From: Rhodococcus sp. SBT000017
Lineage (GTDB): Bacteria; Actinomycetota; Actinomycetes; Mycobacteriales; Mycobacteriaceae
DNA: 64,000 bases
Reading direction: 5' to 3'
Assembly (NCBI RefSeq): GCF_003688915.1
Contig: NZ_REFU01000001.1
Span: 2,356,001 to 2,420,000, forward strand
A program made the position numbers and the translations under genes. Each line of letters begins with the position of its first letter. Within the stretch, counting starts at the first letter, position 1. A model generated the notes under the pieces. The model ran no database searches. It worked only from the letters and a program-made list of their open reading frames with translations, and was not told the origin of the DNA. This document shows positions 25,140 to 36,696 of this stretch, piece by piece.

Positions 25140-26726
25140 TCACGGACGACTCAGAGCACTCACATTCGCGTCGTTGTCCACCGGCTGCCCGGCGGCCGAG
25201 GCCAGCAGACCCTCGAGAACGTGCTTGCCGAGCGAATTGTCGGCGGGCAGATCGATCGGGTACTTGCCGGTGAAACATGCTGCACACAAGCGAGATTCAG
25301 GCTGCTCGGAGGCAGCGATCATGCCGTCGATGGAGATGTACCCCAGCGAATCGGCACCGATCGCCTGCCGAACGCCCTCGAGAATCCCGTCCTCGGAGTC
25401 GACACCGTTGGCGATCAGCTCTGCGGGAGAAGCGAAGTCGATGCCGTAGAAACAGGGCCAGCGCACCGGCGGCGACGCGATACGCACGTGAATCTCCAGC
25501 GCACCGGCCTCGCGCAGCATCCTGATCAGGGCGCGCTGAGTATTGCCGCGAACGATCGAATCGTCCACCACCACCAGCCTTTTGCCCCGTATGACCTCTT
25601 TGAGAGGATTCAGTTTGAGCCGGATGCCGAGCTGGCGAATGGTCTGCGACGGCTGAATGAACGTGCGGCCCACATAGGCGTTCTTCATCAAGCCCTGGCC
25701 GTAGGGAATACCGGAGCCCTGCGCAAAACCGACCGCAGCGGGAGTTCCGCTCTCCGGCACGGGAATCACCAGGTCGCCCTCGGCCGGATGCTCCTTCGCG
25801 AGGCGCCGTCCGATCTCGACTCGCGTCGAGTGCACCGAACGACCGCCGATGACGCTGTCGGGTCGAGCGAGGTACACGTACTCGAACACGCAACCCTTGG
25901 GCTCGGGTGCCGCGAATCGCGAGGACCGAACACCGTCGGCATCGATCGCGAGCAGTTCACCGGGCTCGATGTCGCGGACGAACGCAGCACCGACGATGTC
26001 GAGTGCTGCGGTCTCACTGGCCACTACCCAGCCACGATCGAGACGGCCGAGGCACAACGGGCGCACGCCGTGCGGGTCGCGCGCAGCGTAGAGAGTGTGC
26101 TCGTCCATGAACGTCAGACAGAAGGCACCCTTGAGCAAGGGCAGCAGTACCATCGCCGCCTGCTCGATGGTGCAGTCGGCGGCCTTGTGCGCCAGCAGCG
26201 CGGTCACCACGTCGGAATCCGAGGTGCCGTTGCCCTGCAGCCGATCACTGATCAGCCCGGCGTCGCGCGCCTTGGTGGCGAGCTCGGCGAAGTTCACCAG
26301 ATTTCCGTTGTGACCGAGCGCGATCCCGGTCCCCGCAGTGGTGGTGCGGAAGATCGGCTGCGCGTTCTCCCACGTCACCGAGCCACTGGTGGAGTAACGG
26401 CAGTGTCCGATGGCGACGTGCCCGGGCATGGCCCCGAGCGTCTGCTCGTCGAACACCTGGCTGACCAGACCGAGATCCTTGAACACCAACACCTGGGAGC
26501 CGTCGGATACGGCGATTCCGGCAGCTTCCTGGCCACGGTGCTGCAGCGCATAGAGGCCGTAATACGAGAGCTTGGCCACATCCTCGCCCGGTGCCCACAC
26601 TCCGAACACTCCGCACTCCTCGCGCGGCTCGTTCTCCGGTTCGTCGATGGGCGCTACTGCTGGAGAACTCGGTCCTACCAGAAGATTCGGACTGTCGACC
26701 GACAAATCGGCGTTGGTCACGGGCAT
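25140..26726 (-). CDS. purF: Amidophosphoribosyltransferase
   Basis: First committed step of purine synthesis: PRPP plus glutamine to phosphoribosylamine. The 528-residue precursor carries a propeptide; cleavage before Cys38 in ECGVFGVWAPGED exposes the N-terminal nucleophile. The glutaminase domain is followed by the PRTase domain with its PRPP loop VVVDDSIVRGNT. Cysteines in the last third (WPCFYGIDF, LCAACFTG) suggest an iron-sulfur cluster as in the Bacillus-type enzyme. It is feedback-regulated by purine nucleotides in the family. Confidence 0.96.
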   Translation of the reverse strand: MPVTNADLSVDSPNLLVGPSSPAVAPIDEPENEPREECGVFGVWAPGEDVAKLSYYGLYALQHRGQEAAGIAVSDGSQVLVFKDLGLVSQVFDEQTLGAMPGHVAIGHCRYSTSGSVTWENAQPIFRTTTAGTGIALGHNGNLVNFAELATKARDAGLISDRLQGNGTSDSDVVTALLAHKAADCTIEQAAMVLLPLLKGAFCLTFMDEHTLYAARDPHGVRPLCLGRLDRGWVVASETAALDIVGAAFVRDIEPGELLAIDADGVRSSRFAAPEPKGCVFEYVYLARPDSVIGGRSVHSTRVEIGRRLAKEHPAEGDLVIPVPESGTPAAVGFAQGSGIPYGQGLMKNAYVGRTFIQPSQTIRQLGIRLKLNPLKEVIRGKRLVVVDDSIVRGNTQRALIRMLREAGALEIHVRIASPPVRWPCFYGIDFASPAELIANGVDSEDGILEGVRQAIGADSLGYISIDGMIAASEQPESRLCAACFTGKYPIDLPADNSLGKHVLEGLLASAAGQPVDNDANVSALSRP

Positions 26727-26846
26727 TGCTCCCTTGGGGGTACGGGGCGGGGGGCCGTACCCGAGTCTACGGGCACACGCCCTCAGTCAACGCATCGTGT
26801 GTACGGGAGATTCCCAGCAGGTGAACGCGTGTCCGATCAGAGCGAA

Positions 26847-27233
26847 TCACCTGATGGACAACAGTGGCAGCCAGCGACCCACTTCGGCCGCTCTACTGCC
26901 CGACGCATCGATCGAACCGTCGGCGAGAGCGTCGGCGAAATCCCGGACCCCGGTGACCACCTGCAGCCACGTCAGCGCGTCGGTTTCGACCACGTTCGGC
27001 GGAGTTCCCCGTGTGTGTCGCGGCCCCACGATGCACTGCACCGCGACGAACGGCGGCACCCGCACCTCCACCGAGGACCCCGGCGCATTCTGGCCCAGAG
27101 TTCTGGCAGTGGTGCGCACCGCGGCGGCGATCTGCGCCCGCGCAGGCTTGTCCGCCTCGCCCTTGATCCAGTCCTCGACGGCCAGAACGGCGTCGCGCAC
27201 CTCGGCTGGGCCGACTTCCTTGTGTGGTGGCAC
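26847..27233 (-). CDS. Small sterol-carrier-family protein
   Basis: A 128-residue protein resembling the actinobacterial family annotated as sterol carrier-like, the Rv0807 equivalent next to purF. Visible blocks are KPARAQIAAAVRTTARTL, VEVRVPPFVAVQCI and TWLQVVTGVRDFADALADG. No signal or membrane segment is present. GTG 27233 is chosen since AGGAG lies nine bases upstream and it starts three bases after the CPBP gene stop. Function unknown; purF synteny is the main clue. Confidence 0.75.
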   Translation of the reverse strand: MPPHKEVGPAEVRDAVLAVEDWIKGEADKPARAQIAAAVRTTARTLGQNAPGSSVEVRVPPFVAVQCIVGPRHTRGTPPNVVETDALTWLQVVTGVRDFADALADGSIDASGSRAAEVGRWLPLLSIR

Positions 27234-27235
27234 TG

Positions 27236-27829
27236 CTACCGACTCCTGTCGTTCGCAGCGAGATGCGCCAGAACGGCGCCGCTGGCGTTGAGGAAATAGT
27301 GCAGCAAGGCCGGCGCGAGGACGCTGCCGCTGCGGGCTCGCAGCCACGAGAACACCACCCCGGCCGCGGCCGTCGCGACGACCGTCCCCACCACGGTGTC
27401 ACCTGCCGCACGAGCGGGGTGAATATGCCAGAGCCCGAAGAAGATCGGCGACAGGGCAGGCGACGCGGCGTCGAGCACTCCGCGAAAGAGCAACTCCTCG
27501 GTGAGGACCGTCCCCACCGGAATCCTGAACAGGACCCACTCGGCAAGCTCGTCCTGCGACGGTCGGACGCGGCGTCGCAACGCCGGAATCGCAGCGACGA
27601 CGGCAGATCCGAGAACCGGAATCGCCGACGCCGCAGCGCCCCACTTCAGTCCGGCAGCAGTATTGCGCACACCCAGTTGCGCGGCGCTACGGCCCGAGAC
27701 CGCCGAAACGGCCACTGCGAACGAGGCATTGGCCACCGCCCTCGCACGGGCATCGAGACCGAGCGCGGGAAGGAGGTAGGTACTCCATGCCGTCGTGGCG
27801 GAGCCGATCGCCAACGCCTCGGTGCTCAC
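27236..27829 (-). CDS. CPBP-family intramembrane protease
   Basis: Integral membrane protein of 197 residues in the CPBP/Abi family, putative zinc proteases that cleave within the membrane (Rce1 relatives). The three motifs are present: EELLFRG (motif 1, two glutamates), FGLWHIHP (motif 2 histidine) and HYFLNASG (motif 3). About five or six helices are visible. Its start overlaps the preceding hydrolase stop and it is followed within three bases by the SCP-like gene. The substrate is unknown. Confidence 0.85.
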   Translation of the reverse strand: MSTEALAIGSATTAWSTYLLPALGLDARARAVANASFAVAVSAVSGRSAAQLGVRNTAAGLKWGAAASAIPVLGSAVVAAIPALRRRVRPSQDELAEWVLFRIPVGTVLTEELLFRGVLDAASPALSPIFFGLWHIHPARAAGDTVVGTVVATAAAGVVFSWLRARSGSVLAPALLHYFLNASGAVLAHLAANDRSR

Positions 27830-29649
27830 TTCTCGGGACCGTCTCGGCCGGCGAATTGCTCCATGACACCGCGAACTCGCTCGGTGTCACGGTCGGTCCA
27901 GCCCTCGGGCGCGGCGACGGCCACCCAGCCGTCGAGCACGAGGGTTCCGTAGTTGTGGCCGTGACCGTCGGGAACGCCTGCGGCATTGGTCAGGTCGGCG
28001 GCCACCTGCCAGAAGGTGACGACCGGGAACCACCGCATGCTCGGCAAGCGGTCCGGCCCGGGTGGCTCGGACAGCCAGTCGGGACGCTCGAACAGCAGGT
28101 CAGGCGACCACCAGACCACCGGATCCGACGCGTGCTGGACGTAGAGGATCCGTGGCTCGAACCATGGCTGATCCTCCGGCGGGATGCCCGACGAGTTGTC
28201 GGCGAATCGGACCGTCAGTCCCTCGGAGTAGACCGGCCGGACCTCCGGGCTTCCCGGGTCGCGTCGGCTGACGAACTGACTCCAGATGCGGTTGTTGTTC
28301 GGCGGTCCAACCCACAGGACGCCGTCGGTGGTGGCCCGGATGTCGGCCAGACCGTCGAACGCGCCCTCCCCCGCCTGGGTACCGAGGCTCTCGCCGTAGA
28401 CGTAGAACTTGGGGCGCGTGGCCTCCGGTTCCTGCAGCCAGCGGTCGTGCACCTTGTCGATCAGAGCTTTGCCCGCCTGCGCGGCCTTGTCTCCCTCGGC
28501 GATGAACGAGATCCAACTCGGCAGGTACGAGTACTGGGATGCGACGGTGGCGACATCGCCGTCGAACATGAGCTCTTCGGCTTCGATGGCGGTGGGATTG
28601 ACCCATCCGGTTCCGGTGGTCGGAACGACGACGAGAGCCGCGCGCTGGAATGCCCCGGTGCGTTCGAGTTCGGCGACCACGATGTTCAGTCGCTCGTCCT
28701 GGGTCTCTGCGGTTTCCAGGCCTGCGTATGCCCTGATCGGCTCGAGGCTGGGACGGCCCGTGGCCCGCTCCATCTCGTCGGCGCGCAGCCCGCTGGAGAC
28801 GAAGTTGCGACCCTCGAATCCGAGGGTGTCCCACGGCGCCAACGAATTCGGGCTGCCGGAGCGTTCGTCGGCCACGGGTTGTTCTGCGCCGTCACGGGTT
28901 TCGTCGTTCTGCAGACTGAACGCGGAGTTGGTGACCTCGGAGACCGCGCGCAGCAGAACACCCTGAACCAGTGCGACGGACAGCACGACGAGGACGACGA
29001 CCCCGAGCGCATTGGCCACTTCGCGTGGCATCTTCACGATGCGATTGATCTGACGAGCGAGCAGTCGAACGAGGTCACGCAGCACCCGCCACAACGAAAT
29101 CAACGCCGCTGCAATGGCGATACTGAGAGCCCCGGTGCGGAGGTACCCCGTTGTGGTGGTTCCCTCCGCGTTCATCAGTGCGGCCAGTTCACGCTGCCAT
29201 TCCGCCGAGATCGCCAGCATGATCATCGATGCCGCGATCGCCACGACGGGGACGGCGACCTTGACGGCCAGCTCGACCTTGCGCGGCAGCGGCCACCACG
29301 ATCGGGACGAGAGCCACCAACGGGTCACGGCCCATCCCACCGCCACGCCGAACGCGTAGCCGATGGCCGCATTGATACCGCCGATGATGCCCTGGAACAA
29401 CCATCCACGCGGGAGCAGAGACGGAGTCAACGACCAGCAGAAGAACAACGCGCTGAACGCAATTCCGGTGAAGTCCAGGCGCAGCAGGCCCCAGGCCCAC
29501 ATGACGAACGGGTGCTCGGCGGGTGAGGGGACGGAGAACTCGACCGAGGGCAGGTGGTAACGGTGATGCTGGTCCTGCTCGAGTGCCGCGTCGGGCTCGG
29601 TCAGGCCCTGCTCCGATGTGTTGTCCCCGACCGATGTGCGTCCCCCCAC
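27826..29649 (-). CDS. Membrane alpha/beta-hydrolase (Abhydrolase_9, DUF2319)
   Basis: About 607 residues. The N-terminal half carries four to five membrane helices (from FSALFFCWSLTPSLLPRGW on). The C-terminal half is an alpha/beta-hydrolase with the nucleophile elbow YGESLGTQ (about residue 419). This two-part layout is that of the PF15420/PF10081 family. A GTG 6 bases after the purL stop (29649) is used; no strong ribosome binding site is seen, and ATG 29502 (MWAWGLLRLDF) is an alternative. It lies in a purL-hydrolase-CPBP-SCP string on one strand, so probably an operon. The substrate is unknown. Confidence 0.82.
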   Translation of the reverse strand: MGGRTSVGDNTSEQGLTEPDAALEQDQHHRYHLPSVEFSVPSPAEHPFVMWAWGLLRLDFTGIAFSALFFCWSLTPSLLPRGWLFQGIIGGINAAIGYAFGVAVGWAVTRWWLSSRSWWPLPRKVELAVKVAVPVVAIAASMIMLAISAEWQRELAALMNAEGTTTTGYLRTGALSIAIAAALISLWRVLRDLVRLLARQINRIVKMPREVANALGVVVLVVLSVALVQGVLLRAVSEVTNSAFSLQNDETRDGAEQPVADERSGSPNSLAPWDTLGFEGRNFVSSGLRADEMERATGRPSLEPIRAYAGLETAETQDERLNIVVAELERTGAFQRAALVVVPTTGTGWVNPTAIEAEELMFDGDVATVASQYSYLPSWISFIAEGDKAAQAGKALIDKVHDRWLQEPEATRPKFYVYGESLGTQAGEGAFDGLADIRATTDGVLWVGPPNNNRIWSQFVSRRDPGSPEVRPVYSEGLTVRFADNSSGIPPEDQPWFEPRILYVQHASDPVVWWSPDLLFERPDWLSEPPGPDRLPSMRWFPVVTFWQVAADLTNAAGVPDGHGHNYGTLVLDGWVAVAAPEGWTDRDTERVRGVMEQFAGRDGPEK

Positions 29650-29654
29650 CTCGG

Positions 29655-31946
<2,292 letters not shown>

Positions 31947-32048
31947 GAGGAATAGGTCCCTTCGATGGAGCGAAATGCCAGGGAGAGTCTATCGGGCGCA
32001 GGGGCCGGGGTTCTCATCGAGTGTTGGCCGTCGTGCGAACATCACCGG

Positions 32049-32813
32049 ATGGACATCGCACTGACCGAGGACGATCTGGACGAAACGGGCGTCATCGACC
32101 CGTCGATGGTGGCCAAGGGAGTCGACGTCCCGCCGAAAGCCGTCGTCTGTTTCTTCTCCGAGGTGATCGAGAGCATCTGCGCGAAAGGCGACGCCCGAGT
32201 CGTCTCGATCATGCGCTCCGAGCACGGCGAACACCCCGTCTACGAGATCGAACGGAACGGGGAGAAACTTGCCGTCTTCCACCCCGGCGTCGGCGCTCCG
32301 TTGGCCGCGCTGTTCCTCGAAGAAGCCATCGCGATGGGGTGCACCCAGTTCGTGGCCGTCGGCGGCGCGGGAGCATTGTCCGACGACCTGGGCATGGGAC
32401 ACGTGATGGTGGTCGACAGTGCCGTCCGCGACGAGGGCACCTCGTTCCACTACCTGCCACCGGGCCGTGTGGTCGACGCCGATCCCGAAGGCGTCGCCGT
32501 GCTGCAATCCGTGCTCACCGACGCCGGAGTCGACTTCGTCACCGGCCGATCCTGGACCACCGATGCGCTCTACCGCGAGACCCGTGCCCGCGTGTCGCGC
32601 CGCGTCGAGGAGGGCTGCCGAACGGTCGACATGGAGGCCTCGGCCTTCTGCGCGGTTGCCCGATTCCGCGGAGTGCGATTCGCCCAACTGCTGTACGCGG
32701 GTGATTCCCTCGCCGCAGACTGGGATCACCGCGGCTGGACCAAGGCAACGACGGTGCGCGAGCAATTGTTCTGGCTCGCGGCGGATGCGTGCCTGCAATT
32801 GAGCCCGGTCTAG
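32049..32813 (+). CDS. Purine/uridine phosphorylase-family protein
   Basis: A 254-residue member of the PNP/UDP phosphorylase superfamily, which cleaves nucleosides with phosphate. The glycine-rich phosphate site VAVGGAGAL and the nucleoside-binding block EEGCRTVDMEASAFCAVARFRG are present; DMEASA is the MTAN/UDP-type ribose-binding motif. The substrate could be a nucleoside for salvage, fitting the adjacent purL, but specificity cannot be read here. It is divergent from purL; ATG 32049 begins the conserved part. The N-terminal 30 residues are acidic. Confidence 0.82.
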   Translation: MDIALTEDDLDETGVIDPSMVAKGVDVPPKAVVCFFSEVIESICAKGDARVVSIMRSEHGEHPVYEIERNGEKLAVFHPGVGAPLAALFLEEAIAMGCTQFVAVGGAGALSDDLGMGHVMVVDSAVRDEGTSFHYLPPGRVVDADPEGVAVLQSVLTDAGVDFVTGRSWTTDALYRETRARVSRRVEEGCRTVDMEASAFCAVARFRGVRFAQLLYAGDSLAADWDHRGWTKATTVREQLFWLAADACLQLSPV

Positions 32814-32860
32814 GTCTTCGGGGCGTCGGGTCGCTGGCTCACCCCTTGCCCACCCCCCGG

Positions 32861-32964
32861 CCCCCGCAAACGCGCGCGCGTTTGCCGAACGCGCGCGTAA
32901 TCGCCACCGCGCGGGTCACGAATCCGCGCGCACCTGACGAATGCGCGCGCGTTTGCGCCGCCGA
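32861..32964. repeat. 104-bp GC-palindrome repeat, copy 1
   Basis: The first of two 104-bp direct repeats in the 339-bp gap between the convergent phosphorylase and aminopeptidase genes; no gene is seen in that gap. It contains the perfect 20-bp palindrome GCAAACGCGCGCGCGTTTGC at 32866-32885 and ends with a partly inverted version of the same motif (GCGCGCGCGTTTGC). It differs from copy 2 at a single base (G at 32911). Confidence 0.92.
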
Positions 32965-32970
32965 ACGAGA

Positions 32971-32998
32971 AACGGGGAACGGGGAACGGGGAACGGGG
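32971..32998. repeat. Tandem heptamer AACGGGG x4
   Basis: Four perfect copies of a 7-bp unit between the two 104-bp repeats. G-runs spaced by AAC on one strand could form a G-quadruplex. The short unit suggests slippage-prone length variation. Confidence 0.9.
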
Positions 32999-33042
32999 TC
33001 GCGCCGCAGTATTCAGCTTCCGCCCACACCCTCCGGCCCCCA

Positions 33043-33146
33043 CCCCCGCAAACGCGCGCGCGTTTGCCGAACGCGCGCGTAATCGCCACCGCACGGGTCA
33101 CGAATCCGCGCGCACCTGACGAATGCGCGCGCGTTTGCGCCGCCGA
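33043..33146. repeat. 104-bp GC-palindrome repeat, copy 2
   Basis: Second copy, offset by 182 bases, 103 of 104 bases identical (A at 33093 instead of G). It ends seven bases from the aminopeptidase stop, so it may also act as a transcription end for that gene. Confidence 0.92.
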
Positions 33147-33152
33147 TCGAGC

Positions 33153-34427
33153 TCAGGCAGGGGCGAGGAATGCTGCCAGCGCGTCGGCGTAGGACTTCAC
33201 GTCGGCAGCTCCCATCAATTCTCGCGATGAGTGCATGGCCAGCTGAGCTGCGCCGACGTCCACCGTCGACAGGCCGGTGCGCGACGCGGTGATGGGTCCG
33301 ATGGTCGATCCGCACGGCAGATCGGCGCGATGTACGTAGCGCTGCAACGGAACTCCGGCCTGATCGCAGGCGAGCGCGAAGGCACCCGCACCCGCGGAAT
33401 CCGTTGCGTAGCGCAGGTTCTGGTTGACCTTGAGCACCGGTCCCCCACCGAGTTCGATGCGGTGTGCGGGCTCGTGCCGATCCGGGTAGTTGGGATGCGT
33501 CGCGTGCGCCATATCGCCTGATGCACAGATGGATCCGGCCATCGTGCGCAGGAACTCCTCACGCCCACCGCCTCGTCCCAGCACGATGCGCTCGAGCACT
33601 GTGTTCAGCAGATCCGAGAATGCGCCACGGTCGGACATGCTGCCGACTTCCTCGTGGTCGAACAGTGCCAGCACCGGAGTGACGGCGGTCGGATTGTCCA
33701 CTGCGGCAAGCAAAGCCTGGGTTCCGGCGTAGCAGGTTCCTTGGTTGTCCAGACGGGGCGCACTGACCAGTTCGGATTCGACGCCCACGACGGCACTGGG
33801 CGCGAGGTCGTGCGTCATCAACTCCCAACCCAGTACCGAATGCGGGTCGACGCCTTCTCGCACGGCAACGTAGGCGATGAACGACTGCGGTGAATTGCCC
33901 ACGCCCCAAATGGCATTGACGTGTCGCTGCGGATCGAGGGTGACGCCCTTGCGATCCTCGGACAGGTGGATTGCCAGCTGCGGAACTCGCAGAATGGGCT
34001 CGTCTACCTTCACCAGTACCTCGCGGGCCGTGTTGCCGTCGCGCACACTCAACCGACCGGAGATACCCAGATCGCGATCGAGCCAGGAGTTGAGCCAGGC
34101 ACCGCCGTACGGTTCGAGGCCCACCATCTGCCAGCCCGCTGATTGCAGATCGGGATGCTGCTTCACGCGGAGGTTGGGGCTGTCGGTGTGCCCGCCGACA
34201 ATGCGGAAGGGACCGTCCTGCTCGGTACTCCACGCGACGAGTGATCCGCCTCGAACGAGGTAGTAGCGGCCTGGCTCCGTCGGCCAGGCATCGGCCTCCT
34301 CGAGGCGTACGAAACCGGCGTCCTCGAGCTGCACCGACACCGTCCGACACACGTGAAACGGGGACGGCGAGACGTCGACGAAGTTACAGAGACCGGTTGC
34401 AGAAGCGTTGGACGGCATGGGAACCAT
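33153..34427 (-). CDS. M18-family aminopeptidase
   Basis: Zinc-dependent aminopeptidase of 424 residues, releasing N-terminal residues (often acidic) in the cytosol; it matches mycobacterial PepC/ApeB (Rv0800). The metal-binding and catalytic blocks are visible: [10 protein letters not shown] (His), DNQGTCYAG (Asp), FDHEEVGS (Glu) and [15 protein letters not shown] near the C-terminal third. ATG 34427 is used; ATG 34418 is an alternative, and the longer frame to 34487 overlaps the promoter of the divergent gene. Expected quaternary form is a large dodecamer. Confidence 0.93.
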   Translation of the reverse strand: MVPMPSNASATGLCNFVDVSPSPFHVCRTVSVQLEDAGFVRLEEADAWPTEPGRYYLVRGGSLVAWSTEQDGPFRIVGGHTDSPNLRVKQHPDLQSAGWQMVGLEPYGGAWLNSWLDRDLGISGRLSVRDGNTAREVLVKVDEPILRVPQLAIHLSEDRKGVTLDPQRHVNAIWGVGNSPQSFIAYVAVREGVDPHSVLGWELMTHDLAPSAVVGVESELVSAPRLDNQGTCYAGTQALLAAVDNPTAVTPVLALFDHEEVGSMSDRGAFSDLLNTVLERIVLGRGGGREEFLRTMAGSICASGDMAHATHPNYPDRHEPAHRIELGGGPVLKVNQNLRYATDSAGAGAFALACDQAGVPLQRYVHRADLPCGSTIGPITASRTGLSTVDVGAAQLAMHSSRELMGAADVKSYADALAAFLAPA

Positions 34428-34485
34428 TGTGGCAGCCGCCGCGTCGAACACCTCGAGAGCACACACCGACCGGGGGGACGACTTC

Positions 34486-35394
34486 ATGAAATTTCATTCT
34501 TTGCCTGACTACGGCGCAGTTCATGCGACCACATTCGCCATCGTGCGGATGAAGACGATCGAAGCATTTCGCAAGCGTGGGGTGGTGGTTCACCGCGAGG
34601 ACGCGACAACTTTGGCGGTGGGCTCGGGCGTTCGCATGTCACTGAACAATTTGTTCGCCCGGTGCTCCGGGGTGAGTCGATCGGCGTGGGACGGCATCAT
34701 CGCCGGCCATGTCGACCTCATGATCGAGACGATGCGTGAGGCGGATCCCACGTTCTTCACCGGATTGTCGGACGACGAATTCCACTCGAGGCTGCGCGAG
34801 CGCGTCATCGCTCCGTCCGCCCTGGCGGCTATGGGTGAGTGCGAGTACGAGTATTCCGTCCCACTACTCGACGTGCCGGGCGCACCGCGACGGGTACTGA
34901 ACCTGTCTTCTCCGAATCGCGCTGTGACACTGGCAGATCGGCATCTCGTCGGCCGAGACCTGAACGCCGCCTGGGCAGCCGGCCGAAGGAACACCGCAGC
35001 GCTGAAGTTCGAGGACGGCCGAATTCTCAGCAGAAACAGCATCGACATCGAGGTCCTCAGCGGTGATTCGATCTACCTCGCGTCGAAGGTTGCCGATATG
35101 ACCAAGCTGACCTCCGCGCACCTCGGCGAATGTCTGTACGGCGTATTGTTCGTCGTTCCCAATGCCTACGAGTTCGTTTTCCACCGGCCGCGCAACGCCG
35201 ACGTGGCGCTCGCGGCAGCAGCCGAGCTCGCCGAACTGGCCGACGTGTTCTCGCGCGACACACCGAGCCCACTGTCGCGCTCGGTGTTCTTCTGGCGAGA
35301 CGACGAGTACTGCCAGGTGTTCGACGGGATCTCGATCGAACCCACCGGCATCTTTGCGTCGACTGTGAACGAGCTGCGAGAGTGTGCGGCCTGA
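34486..35394 (+). CDS. Hypothetical protein, 302 residues
   Basis: Not recognised. The product begins [20 protein letters not shown], has no signal peptide or membrane helix, and shows mixed alpha/beta composition with blocks such as [15 protein letters not shown] and [24 protein letters not shown] run lies ten to sixteen bases upstream of ATG 34486. It is divergent from the aminopeptidase with a 58-base gap, so shared regulation is possible. It sits at the left border of the accessory island and may be part of it. Confidence 0.7.
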   Translation: MKFHSLPDYGAVHATTFAIVRMKTIEAFRKRGVVVHREDATTLAVGSGVRMSLNNLFARCSGVSRSAWDGIIAGHVDLMIETMREADPTFFTGLSDDEFHSRLRERVIAPSALAAMGECEYEYSVPLLDVPGAPRRVLNLSSPNRAVTLADRHLVGRDLNAAWAAGRRNTAALKFEDGRILSRNSIDIEVLSGDSIYLASKVADMTKLTSAHLGECLYGVLFVVPNAYEFVFHRPRNADVALAAAAELAELADVFSRDTPSPLSRSVFFWRDDEYCQVFDGISIEPTGIFASTVNELRECAA

Positions 35395-35424
35395 CGTAGA
35401 TCACCTGCTGATACGTATTCGGGA

Positions 35425-35973
35425 TCAAGAGCTCCGGCGGAGTTGGACATCGACGTCCGTCGTGTCCGTCCGCGTTGTCGCGGCGGCGACTGCGCAGGGT
35501 TCCTCGGGCCGCCGCGTACGCATCAAGGCTCGCGCGCCACCGATGAGGTCCGACAGTACGGCGGGGAGGGTCGCGGTCGAGCGGGCCGAGGCGGCCGTGA
35601 CGTTGCGGGCTGCCATCGCGCGCAGCGCATCGGGGTCGTCGAGCAATGCCCGAATCGATGCGATGTCGGAGGGATCGAACACCGTCACGCCGAGTTCGCG
35701 GATCTCGCTCAGCACCGGATAGGGCCCCGCCGCAATCGGCTTCCCGGCCGCGGCGGCCTCGAGTACCGGCAGCCCCCAACCTTCCCACGACGACGGCAGC
35801 ACCACGAGATCGGCGGCGGCGTAGAGATCAGCGGAACTGTCGCTGAACCCACGATGGATCGGCACCCGGGGTGGTCCGTCGCACAGGTGGTTACGGATCG
35901 GTCCCGCCGGATCGGTCAACCAGTAGTGCGCCCGACGGCCGGGGCGGTCGAGTGATTCGTGGTGTTGTCCATG
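35425..35973 (-). pseudogene. Glycosyltransferase family 4 C-terminal relic
   Basis: Only the C-terminal half of a GT-B glycosyltransferase is present. The nucleotide-sugar site is clear: ADLVVLPSSWEGWGLPVLEA, with the E-x7-E motif. A plausible lead-in (HYWLTDPAGPIRNHLCDGPP) then ends abruptly at an in-frame stop at 35974-35976, and no N-terminal acceptor domain follows. The first usable start would be TTG 35919, inside the domain. It therefore looks like a truncated remnant at the edge of a rearranged region. Confidence 0.75.
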
Positions 35974-35976
35974 TCA

Positions 35977-36478
35977 GGCCTTTCTGAATCGGATGATGCC
36001 CCCGGTGTCGGGTTGCAACTCGAGTCAGCCATCTACGGCCGCACACCACCACCCCCGTCAACACGAAACCGCTGATCAGAGGCGAGTTCGACTATCCGGA
36101 CCGGACGCCGGAGGTTCCGGACCGGAATCTGCTTCGATGCCCGATGCAGCTCATGCCGTCGACGGCGAGGACGACTTCGTGATACTCGAGGACGTCGGCG
36201 AGACGACCGTCTGGGGCAACCCGCGCGAGCGCCTCGGGATCGGGAATCGCTCGGTGTGATCGACATGGAGCGCAGCGCGAAGGTGTCGAAGTATCGCTTC
36301 GAAACTCGGGGTGCGCCGGTGGCAGGGATCGAAGGTGGTCGGGCAAGGGGATCGGTAGCGGCAGGTAGGCGTGCGCAGCTCTATGGCGACGACTGACGGG
36401 GTAGAGCGATGGGAGCAAACACGCGGAAGTGGACCACCCGACAATTGGGCGGGCGGTGCCGAAACGGACAATCAACGA
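35977..36478. other. Gene-free stretch with degraded-looking frames
   Basis: No convincing gene. Several short open frames occur on both strands. The minus-strand segment around 36130-36270 has protein-like composition in one frame (LADVLEYHEVVLAVDG) but no start, no ribosome binding site and no continuation. I read it as decayed DNA between the glycosyltransferase relic and the cassette region. Confidence 0.5.
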
Positions 36479-36517
36479 CGAACGCCCGCACTTCCGCGAG
36501 GGGAGTGCGAGCGTTCG
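36479..36517. terminator. Hairpin after cassette A
   Basis: Arms CGAACGC-c-CGCACT and AGTGCG-a-GCGTTCG (13 pairs, one mismatch) around an 11-base loop, just beyond the stop of the 53-residue gene on the minus strand. It probably ends the cassette A transcript. Confidence 0.6.
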
Positions 36518-36534
36518 AGTGTCGAGAGGCCGCG

Positions 36535-36696
36535 CTATTCGGGCGGCGGGACGGTGGGTCGTCCCGCTGCGGCGTCGCGAATCCACTGAGGTACCTCACG
36601 CCCGTTGCGTTCACGGATTGCGATCGATGCGCGAGCGGCGGCCGCGGCGACTTCCGGACGCCCGGCTTTGATCTTGCGTTCCTCGGTGGTGGTCAT
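36535..36696 (-). CDS. Small basic protein of cassette A (53 residues)
   Basis: A 53-residue protein, not recognised. It has a basic N-terminus (EERKIKAGR), an Ala-rich helix (VAAAAARASIAIRERNGREV) and then PQWIRDAAAGRPT with a Pro-rich end. It is clearly homologous to the 57-residue gene at 39821-39994: the block from AAAAARASIA to VPQWIRDAA is nearly identical. Its ATG overlaps the stop of the membrane-protein gene (ATGA), as in the second copy. The conserved core and coupling suggest a real coding gene. Function unknown. Confidence 0.7.
   Translation of the reverse strand: MTTTEERKIKAGRPEVAAAAARASIAIRERNGREVPQWIRDAAAGRPTVPPPE

Noticed and set aside
25077-27299. A 740-codon plus-strand frame opposite purF
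   Set aside because: Antisense to purF and its neighbours, which carry intact catalytic motifs; high-GC codon bias keeps the opposite frame open.
32971-33146. Possible CRISPR array at the repeat block
   Set aside because: Only two long copies with one 78-bp gap plus a 7-bp tandem; no regular spacers and no cas genes.
35993-36259. 88-codon plus-strand ORF in the island gap
   Set aside because: No ribosome binding site, low-complexity first half, and protein-like words appear in more than one frame, as expected for decayed DNA.
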